In this document: positions 44,455-55,942 of the stretch, in pieces | How the letters are laid out: each line of letters starts with the position of its first letter | Position numbering within the stretch: the first letter of the stretch is position 1 | Assembly: GCA_963691705.1 (NCBI GenBank) | Contig: OY829537.1 | Location: 51,560,304-51,624,303, forward strand | Direction: 5' to 3' | Source of the DNA: Viola odorata | Taxonomy: Eukaryota > Streptophyta > Magnoliopsida > Malpighiales > Violaceae | Length of the DNA: 64,000 bases | Notes under the pieces: model-generated | The model's input: only the letters and a program-made list of their open reading frames with translations | The model's database searches: none | Told to the model about the DNA's origin: nothing | Position numbers and translations under genes: made by a program

Positions 44455-45796
44455 ATGAATGTTAAACCGGATTGTCTTGATAAAACCTATGTCTTTACTA
44501 GTGAAGAAATCATCGCTATGACCGAAGACAAAGCCGAAATCTCCGGCGAATTAGCCCGTTTACTAGAAAGCTCAGAAAAGGAAATAACCCCTCATCGGGA
44601 GGAATTGGACGAAGTAAATTTGGGGGCAAGCAATGAGAGTCAGAAGTTGGTCAAGATCGGAACTACCTTGGATATAGGGCTGTTCATCGGTTATCAATAA
44701 CCGAAATTCCGAAATTCCGAAACTGAAATTTCGCTTGTTCGGTTCGGTTATTTCGGTTTCGGTTATTTCGGTTTCGGTTAGTCAAAAACCGAAATTTTGT
44801 CCGGTTCGGTTTCGGATGTTGAAACCGAACTAACCGAAATTTTGGAGATGGTATATAAGCTTCATTTTTTCCTAAATTGCTTCCCTATTCCCTAACCTAA
44901 AATCCCGATCTCGTTTCTCAGTCTCCCATCTCCCACTCTCCTTGCCCCTCGGCCGACTTGCCTTGCCTACTCCCACCACCCTCCGGCCACCGCATCCTCC
45001 ACCACCACCACCCACCCACCACCTTCTTCTCTTCTCTCCTCTCTCTAGATCTCCCTCTCGCTCGCTGAGAGTCTCTCGTACCTTGCTCGGCCGACTTGCC
45101 TTGCCTCCTCCCACCACCCACCGGCCACCGCATCCACAACCACCACCCACCCACCGCCTTCTCCTCTGAATCTCCTCTTCTCTCCTCTCTGGATCTCCTC
45201 TTCTCTCCTCTCTGGATCTCTCCTCTTTGTGAATTAAATTAGATTGCTGGGCATTTTATTGTCTTGTTTATTTGATTGCTGGGCATTTTAAATTAGATTT
45301 GGTTACTTGAAATTAATTGTGAATTAATTTGCGTTGTTTGCTAGGGATTTTGTTTGCTGGTGATTTTGTTTGCTAGGGATTTTGTTTGCTGGTGATTTTG
45401 ATTTCTGGGCAGTTTGTTTGCTGGTGATTTTTCTTTATGGATGTTTTTTCTTCTTTTTATGATTGAAATAAAAATGTATGAATTTCGGTTATTTCGGAAA
45501 AACCGAACTTCCGAACGGTTAGGAAGTTCGGTTTTCGGTTTCGGTTAGTAAAAGTTCGGTTCGGTTTCGGTTAGCATTTTTAGGAAGTTCGGTTAACCAT
45601 ACTTTGAAAGTTCGGTTTCGGTTAACCGATGAACAACCCTACTTGGATACGACTCAGAGGGAAAGTTTGATCTCCCTCCTCAAAGACTACTCGGACGTAT
45701 TCGCATGGTCGTACGCCGATATGCCAGGTCTTGATCCCGGGATAGGTGAGCATCGCATCCCATTGAAACCTGAGTTTAAACCTGTCAAACAAAAGC
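44455..45796 (+). pseudogene. Ogre RT N-terminal remnant, split by a hAT element
   Basis: Opens with MNVKPDCLDKTYVF and reaches REELDEVNLG, the usual pre-RT segment. It is interrupted at 44675. After removing the hAT element and one CTTGGATA, the frame reads KIGTTLDTTQRESLISLLKD, then FAWSYADMPGLDP and HRIPLKPEFKPVKQK. There it stops: the following codons belong to integrase (LKKIIQKM). All RT catalytic motifs, RNase H and the integrase finger and first two acidic residues are absent. Confidence 0.85.
44675..45641. mobile_element. Nonautonomous hAT-type DNA transposon, 967 bp, with C-rich cargo
   Basis: Inverted ends TAGGG(C/T)TGTTCATCGGTTA are flanked by a perfect 8-bp duplication CTTGGATA (44667-44674 and 45642-45649). 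Subterminal zones are dense in CGGTTTCGGTTA-type motifs on both sides. The centre has two copies of a CCACCACC-rich block of about 120-130 bp (44942-45040 and 45085-45155) and a T-rich block repeating TTTGCTGGTGATTTTG. No transposase. The central block looks like transduplicated gene 5' sequence, but I cannot identify a source. Confidence 0.9.
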
Positions 45797-46120
45797 TTGA
45801 AGAAAATCATCCAAAAAATGGTTGTCACTCACAAAGACTGGCATGACATGCTTCCCTTCGCACTGCATGCTTACCAGATAGCAACCCGTACGTTTACAGA
45901 GGCAACTCCTTACTCATTAGTTTACGGCATGGAGGCCGTGATTCCCCTCGAGGTAGAAATCCCTTCTCTCAGAATCCTGGCAGAGTCTAAAGTAGAAGAG
46001 TCAGATTGGGCAAGAGTGAGGTACGAGCAGCTGAACCTCCTTCCCGAAAAGCGTTTGGCCGCTATCTGCCATGCACAATTATATCAGCAAAGAATGGCCA
46101 GCGCTTATAACAAGAAAGTA
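45797..46120 (+). pseudogene. Ogre integrase C-terminal fragment, first part
   Basis: LKKIIQKMVVTHKDWHDMLP, HAYQIATRTFTEATPYSLVY, GMEAVIPLEVEIPSL and AYNKKV are the conserved integrase end of TAT elements. It joins the RT remnant at about 45790 after loss of perhaps 2-2.5 kb and is split by element E at 46123. Confidence 0.85.
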
Positions 46121-46122
46121 CA

Positions 46123-47218
46123 TGATACGATCCCTGTTTTCGAAGGGGACGTAGCACCAATGTTGATCTTTGTTCAAGACGGGATTTCCCTGCGGAATGG
46201 ATAACTTTCTTAAGCAATTAAGCCTGTTGATCGCTAAGCATCAACTAACCTAACTCGAATAAGGAAGGATCTTAATCGAATTGCTAAGCCTATATTCCTT
46301 GCGAATATCAACCTAGAACAGACAATTAATGGAAGTAATTTTGGGTTTTACTTGGAACGACTCAAGCTTACAAGACTCAAGAAGAACAAGGTTCATTCGT
46401 TGTTGAACGCAAAAGGAGCAGAGAATATAAGAATATATCTTTATAAATAATTAGCCAAGTTTCTAAGGAGGCCAAGCGGCTCCTTATATAATGTTACAAG
46501 GAAACCCTAATAGTAATAGTAGTAGGAGTTCTAATTAAGGAAAATAACTTAATTAACTAATTTAAATAAACTGATTAACTAATTAATTAAATAAATGGAA
46601 ACAAAGGTTGTTGCCATTATTTAACTAATTAATTAAGGAAACAAATCAACTAACTTTATAAGTCATAAAATACTAATTAAAGATAGAAACATTGGAAGTT
46701 TCCAATTTTGACGGAAAAACTGGTCCTCTTCGGCGTGATCACGTCGGTACTCGGCGTGATAAAGTCGAGCATCTGGTAGCGTCTGTTTCTGGCGTAATTA
46801 CGTCTATAATGGGCGTAATTACGTCCATGTTGCGTATGAAAATATTGACCGCCATAACTTTCAATCCACCCGTCCGATTGGGCTGAAACTTGTCCCAAAC
46901 GAAAGCTAACATCTTGAAGTTTCATATGCTTGGTTGATCGAACGATTCTGAAGTAGTACACATCGGACTCAATGGATGGGCAGAAATGCTCCATCTACGT
47001 TGCCGTTTGACTCCTTGAAGGAACACCGTCGAACGTCGTGATGACCAAGAGGTTGAGCTCCCGTTTCTGCTTCTCTCGCAACGCTCCTTCCTCTACTGTC
47101 CTCTCACACTTCAGCTCCTTGTGTATGAGGGATGATAGACTATCTTGAAGCTTTTTAGACTTGGAACGAGTCATCGGTCTAGTCGGTGGCAAAGGTAGCG
47201 CTTGGATGCGAGGATTCG
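46123..47218 (-). repeat. 3' LTR of element E, lacking its first bases
   Basis: Begins TGATACGATCC on plus. On the inner side it lacks the terminal TGATGC and the polypurine tract. A deletion of about 30 bp between two GAATCCT copies (minus strand) fuses SRSNP directly to RIQALPLPP. U3 palindromes: CGGCGTGATCACGTCG (about 46730-46745) and GGCGTAATTACGTC twice (46791-46804, 46811-46825). Confidence 0.85.
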
Positions 47219-47227
47219 ACCTCGAAT

Positions 47228-50200
47228 CTAAATAACATCTTCAAGATAATCCTCATCTACATCAAACAACGTCAAGTCAGTAACGTTGAAAGTAGAACTA
47301 ATGGTACCATACTCACCTGGCAATTCTAGTTTATATGCATTATTGTTGATCTTTTCAGCAATCTGAAATGGGTCATCTCCTCTTTGGGACAACTTGCCAC
47401 GACATTGGGCAGGAAAGCATTCCTTTCTCATGTGCAACCACACCCAATCCCCGATGTTGAAAGACATAAGTTTCCGTCCTTCGTTTCGCTTAAGTGCGAC
47501 TTTGGTATTCATGCGCTCAATGTGTGTCTTGACTTTGACATGGAGTTGCTTCACAAACACTGCCTTCTGTTCACCATCCAAACTAATAGCATCACTCACA
47601 GGTAAGGGAGTTAAATCCACCATAGTTCTAGGATTAAACCCATAAACAATTTCAAAAGGAGAGTAATGAGTAGTAGAATGGACAGCACGGTTATAAGCAA
47701 ATTCAATGAATGGCATATGATTAACCCAAGTTGAATTATGCTTTTTAACCAAAACTCGCAACAATTAACCAAGGGTACGATTGACAATCTCAGTCTGTCC
47801 ATCAGTTTGTGGGTGATAAGAGGTGGAATACAACAATTTAGTACCTAAATTTCTCCAAACAACACGCCAAAAATAGCTGAGAAACTTGGTATCCCTATCA
47901 CTCACAATAGTCAATGGTATCCCATGTAAACGAACCACTTCTTTAAAAAATAACTCAGCAATCTGAGTAGCATTACTAGTAGTTGAGCAAGGGATAAAAT
48001 GAGCCATTTTAGAAAATCTGTCCACGACAACGAAGACACTATCCTGACCATGTTTAGACTTAGGTAGTCCAACAATAAAATCCATGGATAAATCAGTCCA
48101 AGGATGAGAAGGCGCAGGCAATGGCAGAAATTCACCATGATTAACACATTTAGATTTAGCCCTGCGACATACAAGACATCTAGCAATAATGCGCACGACA
48201 TCACGTTTCATATGAGGCCAATAAAAATGATCATGCAGCACATCTAAAGTCTTAGTCACACCAAAGTGACCCATCAATCCGCCACCATGTGACTCAAGTA
48301 TGAGTAATTCACGCAAGGAACAATGCGGAATACACAATTGTTTACCTTTGAACAAATAACCCTCATGCTTATAAAATTTAGAACCAGCAATTGACACACC
48401 ATGATTAAAGATATCACCAAAATCAGAATCAAGGGAAAATAATTGAATAATGTGTGAAAACCCCAATAATTTAGCATTGAGAGAAGTGATTAAGGCGTAC
48501 CTCCTTGAAAGAGCATCAGCAACAATATTTTCCTTACCTTGTTTGTATTGAATATGGTATGGAAAAGACTCAATAAATTCCATCCATGTGGCATGGCGTC
48601 TGTTGAGCTTACCTTGCCCTTTAAGGTACTTCAAACTAAGATGATCTGTGTGGACAATGAATTCTCGCGGCATCAAGTAATGTTGCCACACTTCTAGTGC
48701 GCGTACGAGTGCGTAGAACTCCTTGTCATATGTCGGGTATCTCAGCTGAGCATCCTTCAGTTTCTCACTGAAGTAAGCAATTGGACGCTTCTCTTGCATA
48801 AGAACAGCTCCAATTCCCACCCCACTAGCATCGCATTCCACTTCAAAAGCTTTGCTAAAATCAGGAAGAGCTAACACAGGTGCGGAACATAAACGCTCCT
48901 TAAGTGTGTTAAACGCTTCCTCCTGCAACTCATCCTACTTGAAAACTAAATTTTTCTTGGTTAGCTCATTCAAAGGGACAACAATTGTACTAAAGTCCTT
49001 GACAAAGCGCCTATAAAAGGACGCTAAGCCATGAAAAGAACGTTCCTCACTTGCGTTCTTAGGAGTAGGCCACTCCTTGATTGCTCGGACCTTTTCTTCA
49101 TCCACCTTTACACCTTCAACACTTACAATAAAACTTAGAAAACCTACTGCTTTCATGGCAAATGAACATTTACTAGGTTTAGCATACAAATGTTAGGCAC
49201 GAAGTGTTAAAAATACTTCACGAAGATGTGAAAGATGCGCCTCAAAAGATTTGCTGTATATAAGAATATCATCGAAATACACTACAACAAATCTGCCAAT
49301 AAAATGTCTAAATACATGATTCATCAATCTCATGAATGTGCTAGGTGCATTAGTTAAACCGAAAGGCATAACCATCCATTCATACAATCCATACTTAGTT
49401 TTAAATCCAGTTTTCCATTCATCTCCATCTTTCATGCGAATTTGGTGATAACCACTCATCAAATCAATCTTAGAAAATATAGTGCTACCACTTAATTCGT
49501 CTAACATGTCATCTAATAGAGGAATGGGATGGCGATAGTTTACCGTGATCTTGTTGACTGCTCGGCAATCAACACACATGCGCCAAGATCCATCTTTCTT
49601 AGGAACTAGGATCACAGGAACGGTGCATGGAGATAGGCTCTCCCTGACATAACCTCGACTCAACAGCTCATCCACTTGGCGTTGTAGCTCCTTGGTTTCT
49701 TCCGGATTACTCCTATAAGCTGGCCGGTATGGAATGGCTGATCCTAGAATGAAATCAATTTGATGTTCTATGCCACGGATTGGAGGCAATCCCGATGGCA
49801 TCTCTTCGGGTAGAACATCCTCAAATTCCTGCAAAAGAGATGTAATACGAGTAGGAATTGAAGAATTTGGGTCAGCGTTAGAAGAATTCAAACAAAAAGA
49901 ACGAAAACGGAGGAGAAGAAGAGGGCGGCTTTCGCCAAAACTATTTTTCTGAAAAGTTATTGCTCTCCTCACTTCGCTTCCTTTGGCATAAATACTCAAT
50001 TTCTTTTTATTTGCCTCCTTTTATCCGCTCAATGCCACTCTCTATACGCTTACTCTTTTCGTACGATTGTTGACTCTCACCCTCAGCATGCTTTTTATTT
50101 TCATGCGAATGTTCAACTCTCTCTCTCTCGGTATGCTCAATGTTTTCATGCAAGTGTTTAGGGCTTACACTCTCATATGCACTCACTATTTTTTTGACAC

Positions 50201-50501
50201 TCATGTTTTCTTTTTCACTCTCAAGCGAATGTGCAAGATCATATTCTGCTTGTGACTTCGCAAGCCATTGTTGATCAATGCAAACTTCAACTTGTGTCAA
50301 TGGTGCCAAGGTATACTTCTTGCCATCTTTCACTAACTTGTAGTGATTAGTTTCCCCCTTATGATTCGCTTCTCTGTCAAATTGCCAAGGTCTTCCAAGA
50401 AGAATATGGCTTGCTTACATAGGAACAACATCACATAGTATCTCATCATGATACTTGCCAATTTCAAAATTAACAAGTACTTGTTTAGTTACCTTAATTC
50501 C
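47228..50501 (-). pseudogene. Element E pol: protease end, linker, RT, RNase H, integrase
   Basis: From 50501 downward: SDGIKVT, then VVPM-stop-ASHILLGRPWQFDR (CAA to TAA), the linker with HSHENKKHAEGE-type repeats (about 50040-50180), and a 2-bp deletion near 50005. RT follows (MPFGLTNAPSTF, VVYFDDILIYS about 49260-49290) with stops at 49190-49192 (CAA to TAA) and about 48930 (TGG to TAG). RNase H and a full integrase come next: HHCC finger ([16 protein letters not shown]), [27 protein letters not shown] stop at 47762-47764 (TCA to TAA) and the GPF-like module GDDPFQIAEK (G-to-D change of GPF) end the frame at 47228. Confidence 0.9.
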
Positions 50502-50506
50502 ATCAC

Positions 50507-52191
50507 TGATTGATGGTTTATTTTCAATGTTTTATCTTCTCTTTTATTATTAATTGAGATGATAATTATGCTACTTTGAGCTTGTTTCCTTCCTATTTTG
50601 CTTTTCAGGCTTAATAATCATTAAATGAGGAAAAGGAACGAAAAGCTTGAAGATCAGAGTCAAAACAATCAATCAGAGTTGGAATTTTGATTTCAGCCTG
50701 CTGCCTCCCGAGTTTGGTCTCTTCGTCCCAGGGCCATTGCACCAATCTGCCGATTCCAGCTCTTCTCGAGGCCTTGACATGAAGCGACCTGTCAGAGTTC
50801 CAGCCTGGACAGCACTGAGCGTAATTTTGTATTTTATTTGTGAGTGCTGGTTCAGCCAGCCTGGAACCTGGAGGACATGGGCACGAGTGTTGCTGCCTGG
50901 ATTCCCTATTCCACCTTACAGAAGCACCAAGGGGACATCAATGGAAGAATGATGAAACATTCCCCTTGTTTTATTCAAAGAATATTCTCTCCAAAAGTGA
51001 AGAAGTGCTATTTTCCAGCTTGGTTTTGGCAGCACATGTTCTTGAGTGCTGCAATTATTTTATGGTGAAGGCTGGGCCTTTGAAGTCTATCAGAGGAGAA
51101 GAAGAATGGCTATTTAATAGAAGAACGAAGCAAAAGAGGGAGAAGGAGGAGAACAGTAGAGAGAAATCAGCATTTTCCAACCTTTTTCCAGATTTTCCAG
51201 CTTTCTTTGCAATTTCGGATTTGAATTCCTTTTGTTTATTTTAATTATGTATTGTAACTAAACTCTAAGTTCCTGGTAGGGATCAAGAGATTGGCTGGTA
51301 TGTTGATTGTGAGACTTGTTTAAGCTTCATAGAAATGAATTTCTTATTTCAAACCTTCTTGTTTTAATTTTAAACTTGTCTTTATTAATTTTTGAGCTTG
51401 ATCACCTTGAATTTAATTCGGGCAAGTGGAGTCAGTTCTCTTGTGATTAAATCACTCTTAGAGAACAGTAGTAGACGATTCAGCAGGGTATGAGGGGCAT
51501 GTACTTGGTCTATGCTGAAAGAAGGAGTTGAATTAGGCGGTCATCCCATCCCAAGGCCTTGAGAAGGGCCGACCTAGGTGACAGCTGGGTCAAGTGCCAG
51601 ACTAGACCAGACTTGTGGATGATGATAGTACTCCCTTGTCTAGGAGAGGGACCTCACTGTTTTTAATCAATCTCTTGAGCTCTTCCTTAAGTATTCTGAT
51701 CCCTTTGTCGAAGGCTCTGCATAGCCAAGCAAAGTGGCGGATCAAGAGTCTTAGGATGATCTTAGGAAGATTAGGGTGTTTAAAATGAAGTGATTCTTTT
51801 AAATACTTTTGTAGCAGGTTGGGAATCTAGTGTGAGCTGGTTCCACAACTTCTTCTATGAAAACCATTTCAAAAATGTATTTTGTCAATGATCAACAACT
51901 TACCAATGCCATCTCGCAATGATCTCTACCCGGAATATTTTCTCCACTGTAATTCTCTCCGTTTTAAAGCTGTTTTTATTGTTTGCAACTGATCTTAAAT
52001 CCACTGTATTTTCGTTTAATTGTTATTTCACCCCAAAACTTGGTTTCTTTTGCTTGGTTATTTGCAGGAACTACAAGAATTAGACGAGCTTGTCCTTGTG
52101 GGATCGATCCTCTCACCACTATCTGCATTAATTTGTAGCATAGCACTGAGTTGTATTTTATTTATTTTATGAACGGATTCGACACCCGTCA
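50507..52191. mobile_element. Solo LTR inside element E protease, 1685 bp
   Basis: Begins TGATTGATGG and ends ACACCCGTCA, flanked by the perfect duplication ATCAC (50502-50506, 52192-52196). Excision restores the protease frame (WMTDG-DGIKV). No internal coding or primer site. TATA-like CTATTTAATAG at 51110-51120. The last 120 bp (GGGATCGATCC) resemble LTR ends of Ty3/gypsy or copia families, which I cannot assign. It is most simply a recombinant solo LTR. Confidence 0.85.
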
Positions 52192-52196
52192 ATCAC

Positions 52197-53799
52197 CGTC
52201 AGTCATCCAATGAAGGCGATAAGGCTTTGGATGGCTCGTAGTTGGTAAACCCAATTTGAAAACCATTAACCAACTAGCACAGTTTGTGCAACTTCCGTTG
52301 TCAATGATAATAGCACATCCTTTCTTGTTAATCACACCACGAGTGTGAAACAAGTTCTCCCGTTGTTCCTCATCACAAACCTCATCTTTCACTTGTGCAC
52401 TCAAATTCCGACGAACTACAAGCATTTGATGATTCTCGGCCGGTTGTGGCATGTCATTCGAATCATGGTCCGCCTCTCCAATGATATCAGACTCATCTAG
52501 ATCATCATCGGACTCCTCATTACCGTTGGTTCTCAAGATGAACACCCTATGATTAGGACAGTCAGCTTTCTTGTGCCCTCTACCGTTGCATTTGAAACAA
52601 ACAATAGAGGATGTGGCTGGTCTATCCGTCGGTGGAGTATATGGTTTGTTGGTGTTCGATCTAGAAGTAGAACTAGCGCCGCCTTTAGAACCAGAACTGA
52701 TCGGTAATAGTTTAGGCGCTTCACTCTTGTCCCACGGTTTCTTCCAAGGTGAAGGTGTCACATTCGATGGATATTTAGTCGTGTATGAACACTTAACCTT
52801 TTTTTGTTTCTCAATCTTGAGAGCTAGATGTAGCATTTCCTCTAGCGTTGAGTATTGTGTCAACTCTAAAGAATTTGCTATCTCACGATTCAAACCACTC
52901 AAGAAACGTGCCATAGTTGCTTCTTCTGCTTCCTCAACCCGAGATTGAGATAAGACTATCTCCATCTCATTGTAATACGTGTTCACACCTTTACTTCCTT
53001 GTGATAGAGATTGTAATCTTTGGTAAAGCTCCCGATCGAAATGACTAGGAACAAACCGAAGTTTCATGACTCTTTTCATCTCATCCCAAGTATGAATCCT
53101 ATTATGATAGATAGCCCAGTTCTGTCGATTAATCTTTTCCCACCAATGACTTGCATAGCTAGTAAATTCCACGGCTGCCAACTTCACCTTCTTATCCTCC
53201 GAATAGGTGTGACACAAGAAGATGGAGTCAACTTTCTGCTCCCAAGTCAGATATGCATATGGATCCTCTAATCCGTCAAATGGAGGAATTTTCATCTTGA
53301 TACTACCGAGATTAGAATCCAATCGAAACTCATCACGAGGTGGTCTGTCCCGTTGAGGCTGACCGCTGTTTCTATCCCATTGAGGTTGTTCTCTATCCCA
53401 TTGAGGCTGTTCTCTATCACGACAATGTATAAATCCCTCACCTCCATCCGGTTCATTGTTGTGATGCACTAGTGGTTGTGGAGGAACATTCTGAATAGCC
53501 CCACGTCTAGGAATGACGGGTCCAACTGCATGCCCGGCGCCTATAGCTGGAGGAACTACTGGTTGTCTCCTAGCCCTTACGTCCTCATCCGAAAAATCCG
53601 TGAGATGACCATCATGGTCATCGCGTGGTGCCTCTCGCGCTTCTGGCCGTGGAGTGAAGGTGGCAAGAGCGCTAAGTCTTGCTACTTCAAGGGTGTTGTG
53701 ACTTTGATTGCTCTCTTGTCTCTCATCCATGACCCTAAGCTTCTCGGTTAAGGCCGCGATCATGGCCACAAGATCAGCCGGTTGTTCATCGTTTGCCAT
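52197..53799 (-). pseudogene. Element E gag and protease start
   Basis: Open for about 534 codons from ATG 53799 (MANDEQPADLVAMIAALTEK). Gag core MKIPPFDGLEDPYAYLTW, CHTYSEDKK, SHWWEKI, LRFVPSHFD; repeats WDREQPQ (about 53340-53410); CCHC knuckle CFKCNGRGHKKADC (about 52570-52612); protease IIDNGSCTN (about 52290). It is cut at HWMTDG by the solo LTR. This gag itself has no stop and keeps its start codon. Confidence 0.9.
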
Positions 53800-54628
53800 C
53801 TAATAGTTTCTGAAAAATTTCACAACAGAGAAAAGGACGTAAAATTGCACTAATCCTAGCACTCCCTTACGTGTTTACTCTCGTGTTTAATCTCTCTATG
53901 AGTCTCACAAATAAAATTATCACTCAAATAAAACAATTAAATCTTACAACCCTGCAATGTTAGTAGGACTCAAGAGTTTAGAAGAATGCTGCCAAGAAGA
54001 CTCTCAATGACAACTAGTGACAAAACAAGTGTTGATATTGGGTGATTGGGTAGTTGCAAGAACAATCAACTAACTAATCAACCAATGGAGTAGAAAGCAA
54101 TTTGAATACGAATCAAAGAAAGCTCAAGTGACTCAATGAACAACTCAAATAATATGCCTTTAGGCAGTGAAGAATTTAGATGTATTGTGTGCGTTCACTT
54201 GATGTTTCTTTGCCAAATTTGAGCACAAACTTTGCTTCTTTTGAAAACGCAAATACTTGTTAATTTTTTTTTTTTTTTTTGCAAGCCGAAAATTCTTTCT
54301 TTTCTTTTCGCTTTTTTTTTTTTTTTGTAAATATATAGTGCAATAGAATTCGATTGTATATGTGACTCTTTTGTGACAGCAATTTGTAACTAATGGAATG
54401 CAACACTTAATCAAGGAAACGCAACAACCAAGGCTGGAACGCAACTAATTAAACGCAGCAATCAATGATTCAAAACGACACAACAATCACATAATCGAAC
54501 ACAAGCACTCAAAGAAATCGGTTTCAGATTAGGAGTAGAAGAACAACCGATTTCAACAATGAAAACAAAAAAAAAATTCAGAACCGATACCTTACCAATC
54601 AAGAACACCTTTATACTCCGCTACCAGC
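53800..54628 (-). promoter_or_regulatory. 5' leader of element E
   Basis: Primer-like TGGTAGCGGAGT at 54615-54626. Donor-like ATTG|GTAAGGTAT with intron start at 54595. Acceptor-like sites before gag at 53810 and 53800, and ACTAACATTGCAGG further up. The conserved block is present but weaker: TACGTG replaces CACGTG and the palindrome is decayed (TTAAACACGAGAG retained). Two T-runs at 54268-54320 (A-runs on minus). Confidence 0.55.
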
Positions 54629-55729
54629 TGATACGATCCCTGTTTTCGAAGGGGACGTAGCACCAATGTTGATCTTTGTTCAAGACGGGATTTCCCTGGG
54701 GAATGGATAACTTTCTTAAGCAATTAAGCCTGTTGATCGCTAAGCATCAACCAACCTAACTCGAATAAGGAAGGATCTTAATCGAATCGCTAAGCCTATA
54801 TTCCTTGCGAATATCAACCTAGAACAGACAATTAATGGAAGTAATTTTGGGTTTTACTTGGAACGACTCAAGATTACAAGACTCAAGAAGAACAAGGTTT
54901 ATTCGTTGTTGAACGCAAAAGGGGCAGAGAATATAAGAATATATCTTTATAAATAATCAGCCAAGTTTCTAAGGAGGCCAAGCGGCTCCTTATATAATGT
55001 TACAAGGAAACCCTAATAGTAATAGTAGTAGGAGTTCTAATTAAGGAAAATAACTTAATTAACTAATTTAAATAAACTGATTAACTAATTAATTAAATAA
55101 ATGGAAACAAAGGTTGTTGCCATTATTTAACTAATTAATTAAGGAAACAAATCAACTAACTTTATAAGTCATAAAATACTAATTAAAGATAGAAACATTG
55201 GAAGTTTCCAATTTTGACGGAAAAACTGGTCCTCTTCGGCGTGATCACGTCGGTACTCGGCGTGATCACGTCGAGCATTTGGCAGCGTCTATTTCTGGCT
55301 TAATTACGTCTATAATGGGCGTAATTATGTCCATGTTGCGTATGAAAATGTTGACCGCCATAACTTTCAATCCACCCGTTCGATTGGGCTGAAACTTGTC
55401 CCAAACGAAAGCTAACATCTTGAAGTTTCATATGCTTGGTTGATCGAACGATTCTGAAGTAGTACATGTCGGACTCAATAGATGGGCAGAAACGCTCCAT
55501 CTACGATGCCGTTTGACTCCTTGAAGGAACACCGTCGAACGCCGTGATGACCAAGAGGTTGAGCTCCCATTTCTGCTTCTCTCACAACGCTCCTTCCTCT
55601 ACTATCCTCTCACACTTCAGCTCCTTGTGTATGAGGGATGATAGACTATCTTGAAGCTTTTTAGACTTGGAACGAGTCATCGGTCCAGTCGGTGTCAAAG
55701 GTAGCGCTTGGATGTGAGGATTCGCATCA
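54629..55729 (-). repeat. 5' LTR of element E
   Basis: 1101 bp, plus ends TGATACGATCC and TTCGCATCA. U3 has CGGCGTGATCACGTCG twice (55237-55252, 55258-55273) plus two decayed GGCGTAATTACGTC units (about 55297-55332). TATATAAGGAGCC core promoter on minus (about 54971-55000). Visibly more diverged from its partner LTR than in D or the copia element. Confidence 0.92.
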
Positions 55730-55732
55730 GTA

Positions 55733-55942
55733 CGGCCTCGCAAGTTCGAGGCTGGGGATTTAGTGCTGAAGAAGATTCTCCCTCATCAGGAGGCTAGTCA
55801 AGAAAAATGGGCCCCAAGGTACGAGGGCTCGTATCTGGTCAAAAGTGCATTCTCAGGGGGTGCCCTAATGCTAACCAACATGGATGGAGACGATCTCCTA
55901 AGGCCGGTAAACGCCGATGCAGTCAAGATATACTTCGCCTGA
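55733..55942 (+). pseudogene. Ogre integrase C-terminal fragment, last part
   Basis: RPRKFEAGDLVLKKILPH, WAPRYEGSYLVKSAFSGGAL and VNADAVKIYFA, then a TGA at 55940-55942. This is the end of the Ogre polyprotein, continuing NKKV at 46120 once element E is removed. Confidence 0.85.

Larger units (their letters stand above)
46123..55729 (-). mobile_element. CRM-like Ty3/gypsy element E
   Basis: Minus strand, inserted in the Ogre integrase. Flanks GTACA (46118-46122) and GTACG (55730-55734) form a 5-bp duplication with one mismatch. Removing the element restores NKKVRPRKF. LTRs are about 1.1 kb, and coding sequence is broken by at least four stops, frameshifts and a solo LTR. It is about 7.9 kb without the solo LTR. 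Confidence 0.93.

Noticed and set aside
44872..45169. ORFs of 75-92 codons on both strands in the hAT cargo
   Set aside because: Products of a CCACCACC-rich repeat open on both strands; no recognisable protein.
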